64,000 nucleotides of DNA, taken from the NCBI GenBank assembly GCA_016936015.1, contig JAFGPV010000078.1, positions 1 to 64,000 on the forward strand. The letters are read 5' to 3'. The DNA comes from Pirellulales bacterium (GTDB lineage Bacteria > Planctomycetota > Planctomycetia > Pirellulales > Thermoguttaceae). Below the pieces are notes generated by a model, which had not been told where the DNA came from, ran no database searches, and saw only the letters and a list, made by a program, of their open reading frames with translations. Below are positions 1 to 11,300 of the stretch, in pieces. The translations under genes and the position numbers were made by a program. Each line of letters starts with the position of its first letter. Within the stretch, counting starts at the first letter, position 1.

Positions 1-195
1 GCAACCCTTCGGGTTGCATCGGAAATAATTCCTGGGCAACATCTTCCCGGCGGTCTGCGACCTTCGGCTACCCTCTGGCAATCCTCCGGATTGCATAATC
101 CCGGATAAAAGACGCGATTGAAAACTTGTTTCTGCCCAACGTCCGGGATAAACTCCCTTGTCGAGGAGCGGCCAAAAACAGGGCTTGCATTTTCT
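1..195. repeat. 195-bp direct repeat, left copy
   Basis: Nearly the same sequence recurs at 1238-1433, with a handful of substitutions and one single-base indel. Inside are two small perfect palindromes, at 1-17 (arms GCAACCC/GGGTTGC) and about 78-95 (arms GCAATCC/GGATTGC). The copy begins at the window edge, so it may extend further left. It lies just upstream of a toxin-antitoxin pair. Confidence 0.85.
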
Positions 196-408
196 ACCCC
201 TCCCCTGATTTCAAAGCCAGGCGGCATGGAGAGACCTCTAGGGATTTAGCCTATCTGCTATATAATAGATGTGAACGCAGGGATGGGCTAACGCGGCCCT
301 GGCCTACCTCGGCCTCGTGATCGCCCGGCCCGATTGGACGAATTTGCCCTTGATGAATGATCCAAAACGAAGGACATTTAGAAAAAATATTTTTAGGAGT
401 AAATAGCT
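196..408. other. Intergenic leader of the toxin-antitoxin pair
   Basis: No convincing gene is seen here. The last part is AT-rich and carries an AGGAG ribosome-binding site at 395-399, nine bases before the antitoxin ATG. Open frames over this stretch have no recognisable product. Confidence 0.5.
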
Positions 409-648
409 ATGGTCTATCGTGGACATGTCAAAGGAGGAGTGGTCATTGTGGAGTCCCCCGCGGTATTGCCGGAAGGGGCCGAAGTTCGTGTGGAGGTTGT
501 GCCGGCGGATAGCGAAGGGCCGCTGTTGGATGAACAGGGGCAAACCTTGGGGCAGAAACTCATGAAATACGCCGGCCGAGCGACGGGCTTGCCCGAAGAT
601 GCAGCACTCAATCACGATCACTACCTCTATGGGACGCCCAAACGATGA
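409..648 (+). CDS. DUF104-like antitoxin
   Basis: A 79-residue protein whose start resembles antitoxins of the DUF104/AF2212-like type, with a short beta-rich N-terminal piece (MVYRGHVKGGVVIVE, then LPEGAEVRVEV). Such proteins bind DNA and neutralise a partner PIN-domain RNase. The start is fixed by AGGAG at 395-399, nine bases upstream. The stop overlaps the start of the toxin gene by four bases (ATGA at 645-648), the usual translational coupling of such pairs. Autoregulation of the pair is expected from the family but no operator was identified. The family call rests on the N-terminal pattern, the size and the partner gene. Confidence 0.75.
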   Translation: MVYRGHVKGGVVIVESPAVLPEGAEVRVEVVPADSEGPLLDEQGQTLGQKLMKYAGRATGLPEDAALNHDHYLYGTPKR

Positions 649-1046
649 AACCCGTCTTTGCCGACACCGTATATTATATCGCCCTGACCAATCCCCACGA
701 CCAGTTTGCCGCGGCGGCAACCCGTTTTACCTCGGGATTCTCAGGTGCGTTCATCACGTCCGCTTGGGTGCTAGCCGAGGTGGCCAATACGCTGGCGCGG
801 GGTCCCGACCGGACACTGTTCTGTGATTTGTACCAAGACCTAGCCAACGACCGCCGTGTTACGATTGTGCCGCCTGCCCTGGACTTGTTCGAGCAAGGGA
901 TCGAGTTCTATGGAAAGCGCCACGACAAGCAGTGGTCGCTGACCGATTGCATATCCTTCATCGTCATGCAGGAGTATAGACTCACCGATGCCCTAACGGC
1001 GGATCGCCATTTCGAGCAAGCGGGATTCCAGACATTGCTTAGGTGA
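645..1046 (+). CDS. VapC-like PIN-domain toxin (ribonuclease)
   Basis: A 133-residue PIN-domain protein. The expected acidic residues are visible: Asp7 (FADTVYYIAL), Glu45 (VLAEVANTL), Asp101 (SLTDCISF) and Asp120 (ALTADRHF). In the VapC family these hold a metal ion and cut RNA. It overlaps the antitoxin gene by four bases, so the two are made together. The length is normal and no catalytic residue is missing, so the toxin looks intact. The pair lies between two long direct repeats, which suggests a cassette that can be gained or lost. The RNA target cannot be told from sequence. Confidence 0.85.
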   Translation: MKPVFADTVYYIALTNPHDQFAAAATRFTSGFSGAFITSAWVLAEVANTLARGPDRTLFCDLYQDLANDRRVTIVPPALDLFEQGIEFYGKRHDKQWSLTDCISFIVMQEYRLTDALTADRHFEQAGFQTLLR

Positions 1047-1132
1047 AAGGGGCGAAAAAGGGAACATCAATGATGATTCCGAGTTCCGGGAAGCACCATG
1101 CCTAATTAATGTTGTCCGTGATTGTTTTCAGA

Positions 1133-1149
1133 TCATCCCGGAGGGATGA
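1133..1149. repeat. Small palindrome upstream of the right direct repeat
   Basis: TCATCCC-GGA-GGGATGA is a perfect 7-bp inverted repeat with a 3-base loop. It is the same style of short hairpin as those inside the flanking direct repeat and may belong to the same repeated element, whose left part lies outside the window for the first copy. Confidence 0.6.
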
Positions 1150-1237
1150 CAAATGGTAGCCAGGTCGCAGACCTCCGGGGAACGAGGCGTAAAAAATCCA
1201 ACGCTCCCCGAAGGAGTGCAAGAGGGCGACGTCTTTA

Positions 1238-1433
1238 GCAACCCTTCGGGTTGCATCGGAAATAATTCCTGGGCAACATCTTCCCGGAAGTCTGCGATCT
1301 GCCGGCTACCCTCTGGCAATCCTCCGGATTGCATAATCCCGGATAAAAGATGCGAATGAAAACTTGTTTCTGCCCAACGTCCGGGATGCCCCCCCTTGTC
1401 GAGGAGCGGCCAAAAACAGGGCTTGCATTTTCT
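1238..1433. repeat. 195-bp direct repeat, right copy
   Basis: Matches 1-195 closely along its whole length, with one extra base near 1297 and scattered substitutions. Together the copies bracket the toxin-antitoxin pair. No transposase is present in the window, so this is either a non-autonomous element or a repeat left by recombination. Confidence 0.85.
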
Positions 1434-2340
1434 CGTGGAACCTTATACTGTATATATGTATATATATTCTAAATCCGCTCTTTGATAATTCAACTCCCAC
1501 CCGGAAATCGCCCGGGAGATACCCCGCCCTGCTCGGCCGCACCCTTCTGATGAGGTGCCCTGCCCTCACCAATTGCCCGATTGACATCCCGGTTGACTAA
1601 ACGATTCTCGTGAAGGAAGAACCCCCATCCGGGGCCCCGACCGTGCATTTTTTGAATGTTGATGACCAACTGAATTTCCGGCCAATCAACTCTTACCCTC
1701 CTTGCCTTCCATTAGCAATGATTAACGAAATTTAGCATTCCTCTACCTCTAAAAGCAAAGAACACTAATAACCGCAAGACCAAGATCGACGTCGAAGCCG
1801 TCCAAGACCGCTTTCCGCAGTACGCGAGAAGAAAATCAACCGTAGTAATTTAGGCAAGAGAATTCAACTCTGCAAGCTTTTCGCGTAACAATCTTTAATT
1901 CCATACTTAACAGTTTTATATTTCTTTTGAGATTATTTTCTTGTTTTCTTCTCCAGACTACTTTGTTTAACAAAACAGTTTCTCGATTAGCTTTCAGTCC
2001 ATTCTTCGATGGGGGTGGCAAATACGTCAATATTTCCGATCGAGGTGGTTGTATTGATTATTTTCATCTGATAGAAAAGGAAACCTTGGCGTCGATGATC
2101 GCGAAAACTTTTCGGTTCGCATGGCTCTTACGCCTGAAAAAAGGAGACTCGCGTTCATTCCAGGATTTTTCATAGAGGTAGATTCTGGTTTTGTTCCAAA
2201 GGTAATGGGGTGATCAAGGATTGACGACCGGGTGCCGGACGTATGGACTGACGTGTCCCGCCGCTGCACACGGAAACCGGGGAAGAGGATTTTTTTACGT
2301 CTGGGCGGTTCTTTTTCACACGAATCATTTTACAGGAGTC
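1434..2340. other. Non-coding, AT-rich region before the giant gene
   Basis: About 900 bases without a credible gene. It contains an alternating AT tract around 1449-1470. Short open frames at 1836-2175 have no family features and their base composition is unlike genes of the window. The region probably holds the promoter and 5' leader of the giant gene, but no single promoter stands out. Confidence 0.5.
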
Positions 2341-2346
2341 ATGGAC

Positions 2347-5300
2347 ATGGCTTTTCTACAACGTGCATCGAGTGGCTTGCGGGAGAAGTCCCGGCGTCGT
2401 TCCGGCAAACGTACTTCATCCAATTCGCGCAGCCTTCCCCGCTTCGGCCGGCGCTGCGGCGTGGAACAGTTGGAACTGCGGACGCTGCTAAGCATTGGGG
2501 GAATGGGACTGGATGCCCAGGCGGTTCACCCATCCTCCGTCGAGGATTTTATTGCAGCCATCACGACCACCGGATCGGACTCCCCCGTTTACCAGGCCGG
2601 AGAACAGGTCCCCGGCCTGGGAGAGATCCACGGCGCAAAGTATGACGACCTCGATGGCGACGGCGCGGTCCGCGAACCGGGTGAACCCGGCCTGGCCGGC
2701 TGGACCATCTACCTCGACGGCAACGGCAATGGCACGCTTGATAGCGGAACGGTCACCACGGTTTCCCAAACTACTTCCCTACCCATTCCGGACTTGTCCA
2801 CGGTCACCTCGACCCTGGACGTCAGCGGCATCGGCGCATCGATCGACGATCTGAACGTCACCTTGAATATTGAGCACACGTGGGTTTCGGACCTCGACGT
2901 CTACTTGATCGCCCCCAGCGGCACCCGCGTCGAGTTGTTCACCGACGTGGACGACGGTGGAAACAACTTTACCAATACCACGCTCGACGACGAGGCGGCC
3001 ATCTCAATTGTCAATGGTATTCCTCCCTACACCGGGACGTTCCGTCCGGAAGGTTTGCTCTCGGACTTCGACGGCGAGATGACCGACGGCACTTGGACGT
3101 TGGAAATCACGGATGATGCCATGGCGGATATCGGCACGCTCCTCAACTGGTCGCTGGAGTTCACTACAAGCGAAATCTCCACGGTTACGGGCGCAGACGG
3201 CTCGTACAGTTTCACCGGACTGCCCGCCGACACCTACACCGTCCGCGAAGTGCCCCAAACCGGCTGGATGCAGACCTATCCAGGAGTTGGTTCGACCTCT
3301 CTCCTGGGGATTACATGGGACGGCACACTCTATGACGTGGATCCAGCCACCGGTGCAGCCGGCAATCCGCGAAATACGGGCATCACTTATCCTGTGGGTA
3401 TTACAATCGCGGCCGACGGCACAGTCTATGCCTTAGATACTTACGGCAGCTCACCTCAGCCGAACTCGCTGTATACGATCGACCCCATTACCGGCTCGTC
3501 ATCGCTCGTAGGCACCACGGGCCTGAATAGCATTTCCGAAGGCGACCTGGACTTTGATCCGACAACAGGAGAACTTTATGGTATTCAAGATTACACCGGC
3601 TGGGACCTCCGGCTTTTCAAGCTCAATACGTCTACCGGTGTAGCGACCGTCGTCGGCAATCTGGAATTCGGGGACATGTCGGCCATGGCATTCGACGCCG
3701 CAGGCACGCTCTTTATGCTCGATACGGATGTCGATCGGTTGTTGACTATTAATAAAACAACCGGAGCAACCCTGACCGCCGTGCCGCTGAGTGTGAATTT
3801 GGGCGTAATAGCGGGCATGGACTTCGATCCCGCCACCGGCACGCTTTACGTCGTTGACGGAGCGATTTATGGTGGAACCAACAGCCTTTACCAACTCAAT
3901 CCGACCACCGGCCAGCTAACGCTAATTGGTTCTACGGGATTGTCGGGTGACGGATTATCCGGCCTGAACTTCCTGGACTCCGGCGCCGACGGTGCACACC
4001 TCGTAACCTTAGCCGCCGGCGAAGTGGCCCCCGACAAGGACTTCGGCAACTTTAATTTGAATGATCCCCCCGAGGGAACCGACAGTACGGTAACCATGCT
4101 TGAGCTTGATGAAGGCACGCCTTACACATTCGCCGAAGCAGATTTCGGATTCACTGATCCACTGGATACTCCGCCCGACGCCTTCAATCAGGTGAAGATC
4201 ACCACGCTTCCGTCGGCCGGCACGTTGTTTGTGGACGAGGATCTTAACGGGTCCGTGGATCCCGGCGAGGCGGTCACCGCGGATCAATTCGTGACGGCCG
4301 CACAGATCACGGCAGGGAAGCTGAAATTCACTCTCCCGGTCGATGCTAATGGAAGCCCCTATACGAATTTCACGTTCCAGGTGGAAGACGACGGAGGGAC
4401 TCTCGGCGGCGGCGTCAATCTTGATCAAACACCGAACACGATGACGGTCAACGTTACTCCGGTCAACGACGAACCGGTGCGGACCGCGCCGGTGGCATCG
4501 CCCACTCCGCTGCCCACGATTTACGATGACGAGGACAGCCACAATTTCACCTCCGCTTCATTGAACTTGACCGGTCTGAACTATGCTCCGGGGCCGGCCA
4601 CGGCGACCGATGAACTGGCGAGCCAGACGTTGACTTATCAAGTCACCCACATTCCTTCCTACGTTCAAATCTACAAAGCAAACGGGGTGACTCGGGTCCA
4701 TGAGGGGAACACGTTGACGCTCGTCGAACTGCAGGGACTGCGGTATAAGACGGTGGCCAACGAAAATGGGAACGATCCCCGGGGACTCGAGTGGACAATC
4801 ACCGACAACGGCCCCGGTGCTCCGCCGCCGAACGACAACCAGCTCGTCGATCACAAGCTGATTGTAATCCATGAAATCAACGACGCGCCGGTGGCTTTCG
4901 ATGATTACCCAGTCACGACGGAAGATACACCGATGGTCATCACTTCCGATGATTTGACAGATAATGACAGCAAGGGACCCACCAACGAGAACGATCAGAT
5001 ATTGACGGTTATTGGTTTGCCTTTCCCGTACCAAACCACTACGTCCGCGATGGGCGGCACCGTGGAACTTATCGATGGGAATATCATCTACACACCGCCC
5101 CCGAATTTTCACGGAGAAGACACATTCCGGTACACGGTTAGGGATGATGGGACAAGTCGCGGCGTTGCCGATCCCAAGTCGGCCTTGGGTTTTGTTTTTG
5201 TCACCGTAATCGAGGTCAACGACGCGCCGACGGCCAATCCCGACGTTGTCGGACCGACGGTTGAAGACACCCCCCTAGTCATTCACATTGGCGGTCCCGA

Positions 5301-8300
5301 CGATGACTTGTTAAGCAACGATATTCCAGGCCCCCCCGATGAAAGCTGGCAAATCTTCACGGACTTCGAGGTCAGGGCAACCGGAGACACACATGGAACT
5401 CTAGTCCCGTTGAGCGGATCCATCCCGGGCACAGTCATCTACACCCCATCGCCCCATTTCAATGGATTGGCCAGTTTCGAGTACCGCGTCAAAGACAATG
5501 GCATAACCGACGCCGTGTACGATCCACAATGGTCGAACTGGACCACGGTCTCCTTAACGGTAACGGCCATCAACGACGGACCGGCATGGACGTTGCCCGT
5601 GTCGGTAACCGGCAATGAAGACACCGATATTCCCATCCTAAACGTCCGTGCCGACGACGTGGACGTCGACGAAGGCACGGGCTATGTGGAAGTGGAGGTC
5701 TGGGCAGATCACGGCGTGCTGACCTTGGGGCAAACCGCCGGTTTGACGTTCTCCATCGGCGACGGGACGAGCGACCGGATGATGCGGTTCACCGGCTTGC
5801 TCTATGCCGACGACGTGAACGACGCCCTGGCCACGCTGGTGTACCGCGGCGACCAGGATTACAACGGCTCCGACGTGATCCACCTGCAGGTAAACGACCT
5901 GGGCAACACGGGAGCCGGCGGGCCGCTGTGGGCCGAGGGCGCGATCCCCGTGATGGTCAACGCGGTCAACGATGCGCCGGAATTTGATGATTTGACCTTC
6001 CCCGGAGCACAGACAGTCGACGAGGACACAGATCTGGCAATCTCTGGTATCAATGTGAAAGACGTGGACGTCTATGAGGGTACCGGCGAGGTGGAGATGA
6101 CCCTTTCGGCCGAACACGGCGTCATGACGCTGACCACAACCGATGGTTTAACGTTTACCGTGGGCGACGGCTATGAAGATCCGGAAATGGTCTTTACCGG
6201 TTTACTAAACGACGTCAATGCGGCGGTCAGCGTTTTGTGGTTCCGCGGCGATGAGCACTACAACGGCTCTGATCTGGATGAGATCGATGTGACCGTTAAT
6301 GATCTGGGAAACTATCCTCTCCCAGCGCTATCAGATAGTGGTTCGATCGCCATCACCGTCGTCGCAATCAACGACGCGCCCACGTTGAATCTGCCCGGGC
6401 CGGAAGTGACGCTGGAAGACACCGACCTGATAATCAAGCCCTCTTCCTCTGGAGTCTTCTCTAATCCGGCTTCGATCGCCATTCCCTATTTTGGTTACGT
6501 CAATCCCTATCCGTCGAATATCATCGTCTCGGGCATGTCCGGCACGGTGACCGACGTTAATGTGAGCCTCAACGACATCACCCACAGCTTCCCCGACGAC
6601 ATCGACATCCTGCTGGTCGGCCCGCAGGGCCAGACGATGATTTTGATGTCCGATTGCGGCGACGGCTGGTCTGGAGGCATCGCGAACGTATTCCTGACCT
6701 TGGACGACCAGGCGCCCGGCTTCCTGCCGAACGGCCCGCAAATTTTCTCCGGGACGTACAAACCGACGAACTATCCCGTCGGCTCGCAGGACTTCTTCCC
6801 CGCGCCGGCCCCCGACGGTCCCTACGGCGCCAATCTGGCGGTCTTCAACGGCGCCGCCGCCAACGGCTTGTGGAGCCTGTACGTGTATGACGACAACAAC
6901 GGCATGAACATCGGCCAGATCGCAGGCGGCTGGTCGCTTGAGATCACCACCACCGACGGGCAGTTCCTGGTCTCCGACGTGGACGTGGGCGAGGGCGACG
7001 TGCAGATGACCCTCCAGGCCGACCACGGCGTGATTACGCTGGGAACCACAAACGGCCTGGCCTTCGAGACCGGCGACGGAACCGCCGACGAGACGATGAC
7101 CTTCACCGGTTCGCTGGCCGACGTGAACGCCGCCGTGGCCAGCCTCACCTACCGAGGCAATCTGAACTACAACGGTCCCGATACGATCCTCGTGTACGTG
7201 AACGATCAGGGCAACACCGGCGCGAGCGGTCCGCTCTCGGTCAACGGGACGATCCAAATCATGGTCAATCCGATGAACGATCCGCCGGTGTTGACGCTGC
7301 CCGGACCGCAGACGACCCCCGAGGACACGAGCCTTGCGATCTCCGGTATCCACGTGGAAGACCTGGACGTGAACGAAACGCCGTCGCCGGACAACACCGT
7401 GCAGGCGACGTTGAGTGTTTCCCACGGCAAGCTGGCGCTGGCCGACGGGACGACCTCCAGCGGCAGATCGGTTACCGTCACGGGGACGCTGGCCGAGGTG
7501 AACACCGCGTTGAGCCTGGTCGTGTATACGCCCGACCTGAACTTCAACGGCTTGGACGATCTGATCGTCACGGCAAACGACTTGGGACATACCGGACTGC
7601 CCGGGCCGCAGTCGGCCAGCGGCTCCGTGCCCATCACGGTCACCGCAGTGAACGACGCGCCCGAGTTGACTCTGCCCGGCACCCGCTCGGGCAACGAAGA
7701 CGCCGACATTCCCATCGGATCCTCCGCCGCCGACACGTTCTCCAATCCGGATTTGATTTCCATTCCCTATTATGGTGCCGCCAATCCCTATCCGTCGAAC
7801 ATTGTTGTTTCGGGAATGACCGGCGTCGTGACCGACGTCAACGTGAGCCTTTACGGCGTCAGCCACACCTGGCCCGATGACATCGACATTATGTTGGTCG
7901 GTCCGGCGGGCCAGAGGATTATGTTGGTCTCCGACTGCGGCGACGGTTTTAGCGGAGGCATCTATAACGTGAACTTGACGTTGGACGACCAAGCGGCCGG
8001 TTACCTGCCGGACAGCAGCTTGATCACATCCGGCGTCTACAAACCCACGAATTATCCCGTCGGCTCGGAGGACTATTTCCCCGCGCCGGCCCCCGGCGTT
8101 CCCTACGGATCCCAGTTGGCGGAGTTCAATGGGACCGATCCCAACGGAACGTGGAGTTTATACGTCGTGGACGACGATGCGTTTTTTGCCCAGGGGAGCA
8201 TCGCCGGCGGATGGTCGTTGACGATCGCCACCCAAGCGCCCTATATCCACGACGTGGACGTGGCGGAAGGTACGGGCGAAGTAAACGCGACGCTCTATGC

Positions 8301-11300
8301 CGGCCACGGGGTGATGACCCTGGGATCGACCACGGGATTGACGTTCTGGGTGGGCGACGGGGCCGGCGATAAGATGATGAACTTTAGAGGTCAGTTGGAC
8401 GACGTCAACGCCGCCTTGGAAGGAATGGTGTACCGCGGCGACCTGAACTTCAACGGCCAGGACTCGATCCTGGTGCAGGTGGACGACCTGGGCAACACGG
8501 GCGAGGGCGGAACCCGGTTGGTCATGGATTGGATCGGCGTGACCGTCAATCCCGTAAACGACGGTCCAGTGCTGTCCGTCCCCGGCTCGCAGACGGCCAA
8601 CGAGGACGTTGACAAGCCGATTTCCGGCATCCACGTAACGGACGTGGACGCATATGAAGGGACGGGTACCGTGCGTATGACCCTTTCAGCCAACCACGGT
8701 GTGATTACTCTGACAACAACCGATGGCTTGACTTTTGAACCGGGCGCCGGCGACGGTTACCAGGATCAGACCATGACCTTTTCCGGTTTGCTGAATTACG
8801 TCAACGCGGCGGTCGGAACCATCGTGTACCGCGGCAATCCACACTTTAACGGTCCGGACACGATTCACGTGGTCGCCAACGACCTGGGGAATTGGGGCCA
8901 GGATCCCGGGCTGACCAACGGCCCCACAAGCGAGGAGGATCAGGCCGACATCGCCGTCACCGTTAACGCGGTCAACGATGCTCCTGTCCTGACCCTGCCC
9001 GGAGCGCAGTCGGGCAACGAAGACGAACCGATTCCGCTCTCCGGCATTCACGTTACGGATGTGGACGTGGACGAAGCCCCGGGCACGGGAGAAGTCTTAA
9101 TGATCCTGCAGGCCGACCACGGCGTGCTGACCTTGGCACAAACCGACGGCTTGACGTTCCTCACCGGCGACGGGACGGAAGACGAGACGATGAAGTTCAC
9201 CGGCTTGCTGGCCGACGTGAACAATGCAGTGGCCACGCTCACCTACCGCGGCAACCAGGACTACAACGGCTCCGACACCATCCTGGTTTTCGTAGACGAT
9301 CAGGGCAACACCGGCGCCGGCGGTCCGCTCTCGGACAACGGCACGATCGACGTTACGGTCAACGCCGTGAATGACACGCCGACGGTTGATGGGCCTGCAT
9401 CTTACTCTACACTGGAAGATACCGATTTGCCGATCCCGGGAATCTTCGTTGACGATCCTGATGTGAACGAGACGCCCGCACCGAATAACACGGTCATGGT
9501 TTGGCTGTCGGCCGACCATGGGATTATACTGCCCGGTGCGGGACCGTTCACGGGCACGCTATCTGAAGTAAATACATGGTTGGCAGCAAGAATGTATCGT
9601 CCCAATCAGAACTACAACGGATCGGATACGATCCATGTGACGGTAAATGATTTGGGTCACACGGGCATCGACCCGGGACTTACTGATGGCCCAACAAGCG
9701 AAGAGGCTCAGTTAAGCATTCCCGTCACGGTTACGTCGGTGAACGACGCGCCGGAAGGGACGGATAATACGGTGACCACCAACGAAGACACAACGTACAC
9801 GTTCACCGCCGCGGTCTTTGGCTTCACCGATCCCCATGACAACCCGTCCGATAATTTCGCCGGAGTGTGGGTGGATCCCTGCGTTAATTCGCCGTCGCAC
9901 TTGTCCTACGACGGAGTGGGTATCGTGTCAACTACAGTTTACATACCCAAGGCTGACCTTGATTCCGGTAAACTTAAATTCATTCCCGCACAAGATGAAA
10001 ATGGCGATAACATCGACCATTTCACGTTCCGCGTGAAAGACGATGGAGGTACTACCAACGGCGGCCACGACACCGATCCCACAAGCAACACCATGTGGAT
10101 CAACGTCCGGTCGGTCAACGACCCGCCTGAGGGAATCGATAATGCAAAGACTGTACTTGAGAACACTCCTCTTGAGAGCCACACTTATGCCTTCCAACCA
10201 AGCGATTTCCCATTTGTTGATCCTCACGATAATCCGCCCAACGACCTCGCTGGCGTATGGGTAACCCCGTGCCAGCATTCACCTTCGGATCCGCATTTGT
10301 ATTACAACGGTGTTCCGATATCAAGTATCACATATGTATCAACGCCAGATCTTACAGCCGGAAAGCTGACATACACGGCTCCTCTACATGAGAACCTGTT
10401 AGATCCGTGGTATTTCAGCGATAGCTTTTCATTCGCTGTTAAGGACGACGGTGGAACTGCCTACGGCGGTCAGGATACCGATCCGATATATAGAACCATG
10501 TCGATCGTCGTAACGCCGGTGAATGACAAGCCGGTGCCGGGAGTTGACAATAAAACTACTGATAGTAACACGATGATCTCATTTGATACTTGGTGGGGTT
10601 TGTTGACCAATGACAGTCCAGGTCCAGGCGATGAGGCTATTGCGCATCCAAACCCAGATCCGGACTATGATTTATCTGCACAGGAGCTAACGGTAATTAG
10701 TGTAGGCTGGGGAGATATTACAAGTAATGTAGACGGGGTTTGGTATTCAAATCCTCATCATGCCGGCAGAGTAAGGAAGGATGGTAATACTGTCACGTAC
10801 GATCCCCAGGGCTACGTTGGCACCGAGAGTTTTTCATACCTCGTTCGAGACGATGGCGAGTCAGGCTGGCCGCCTCTGCCGGATTATCAGCAGGCTACCG
10901 GCATGGTCATCATCACGGTCACCGGAACCGGCCCGGCCACTCGCACCTGGGACGGCGGCGGCGGGGACAATTTGTGGACGACGCCGGCCAATTGGCTCGG
11001 CGACGTGGCGCCCGCGGCGGGGGACAACTTGGTCTTCCCCTTCGACGCGCTGAAGAAGGAAAACTTCAATAATTACCCGGCCGGCACGGTCTTCGGCTCG
11101 ATCACGATCGGCTGCAACGGCTATGACGTTCAGGGCGGCATCCAAGCCGACACCGTCGAAGTGCAGGAAGGCTCGCTGCTGGTGACTCCCAGTATTACCG
11201 CGGGGACCTTGACCATCGGCGGCAGTGATGAAGTCGGAGCGGATCCCCCAACCTCCCCTAGGGACGGTCAGGATCTTCCCGAGACGGGCCCGGAGAATGG

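Noticed and set aside
1836-2269. Small open frames before the giant gene
   Set aside because: AT-rich, no ribosome-binding site, no motifs, frames on both strands overlap.
6331-7992. 553-codon open frame on the minus strand inside the giant gene
   Set aside because: It mirrors the GC-rich repeats of the plus-strand protein, has no family motifs or signal, and appears only because of codon composition.
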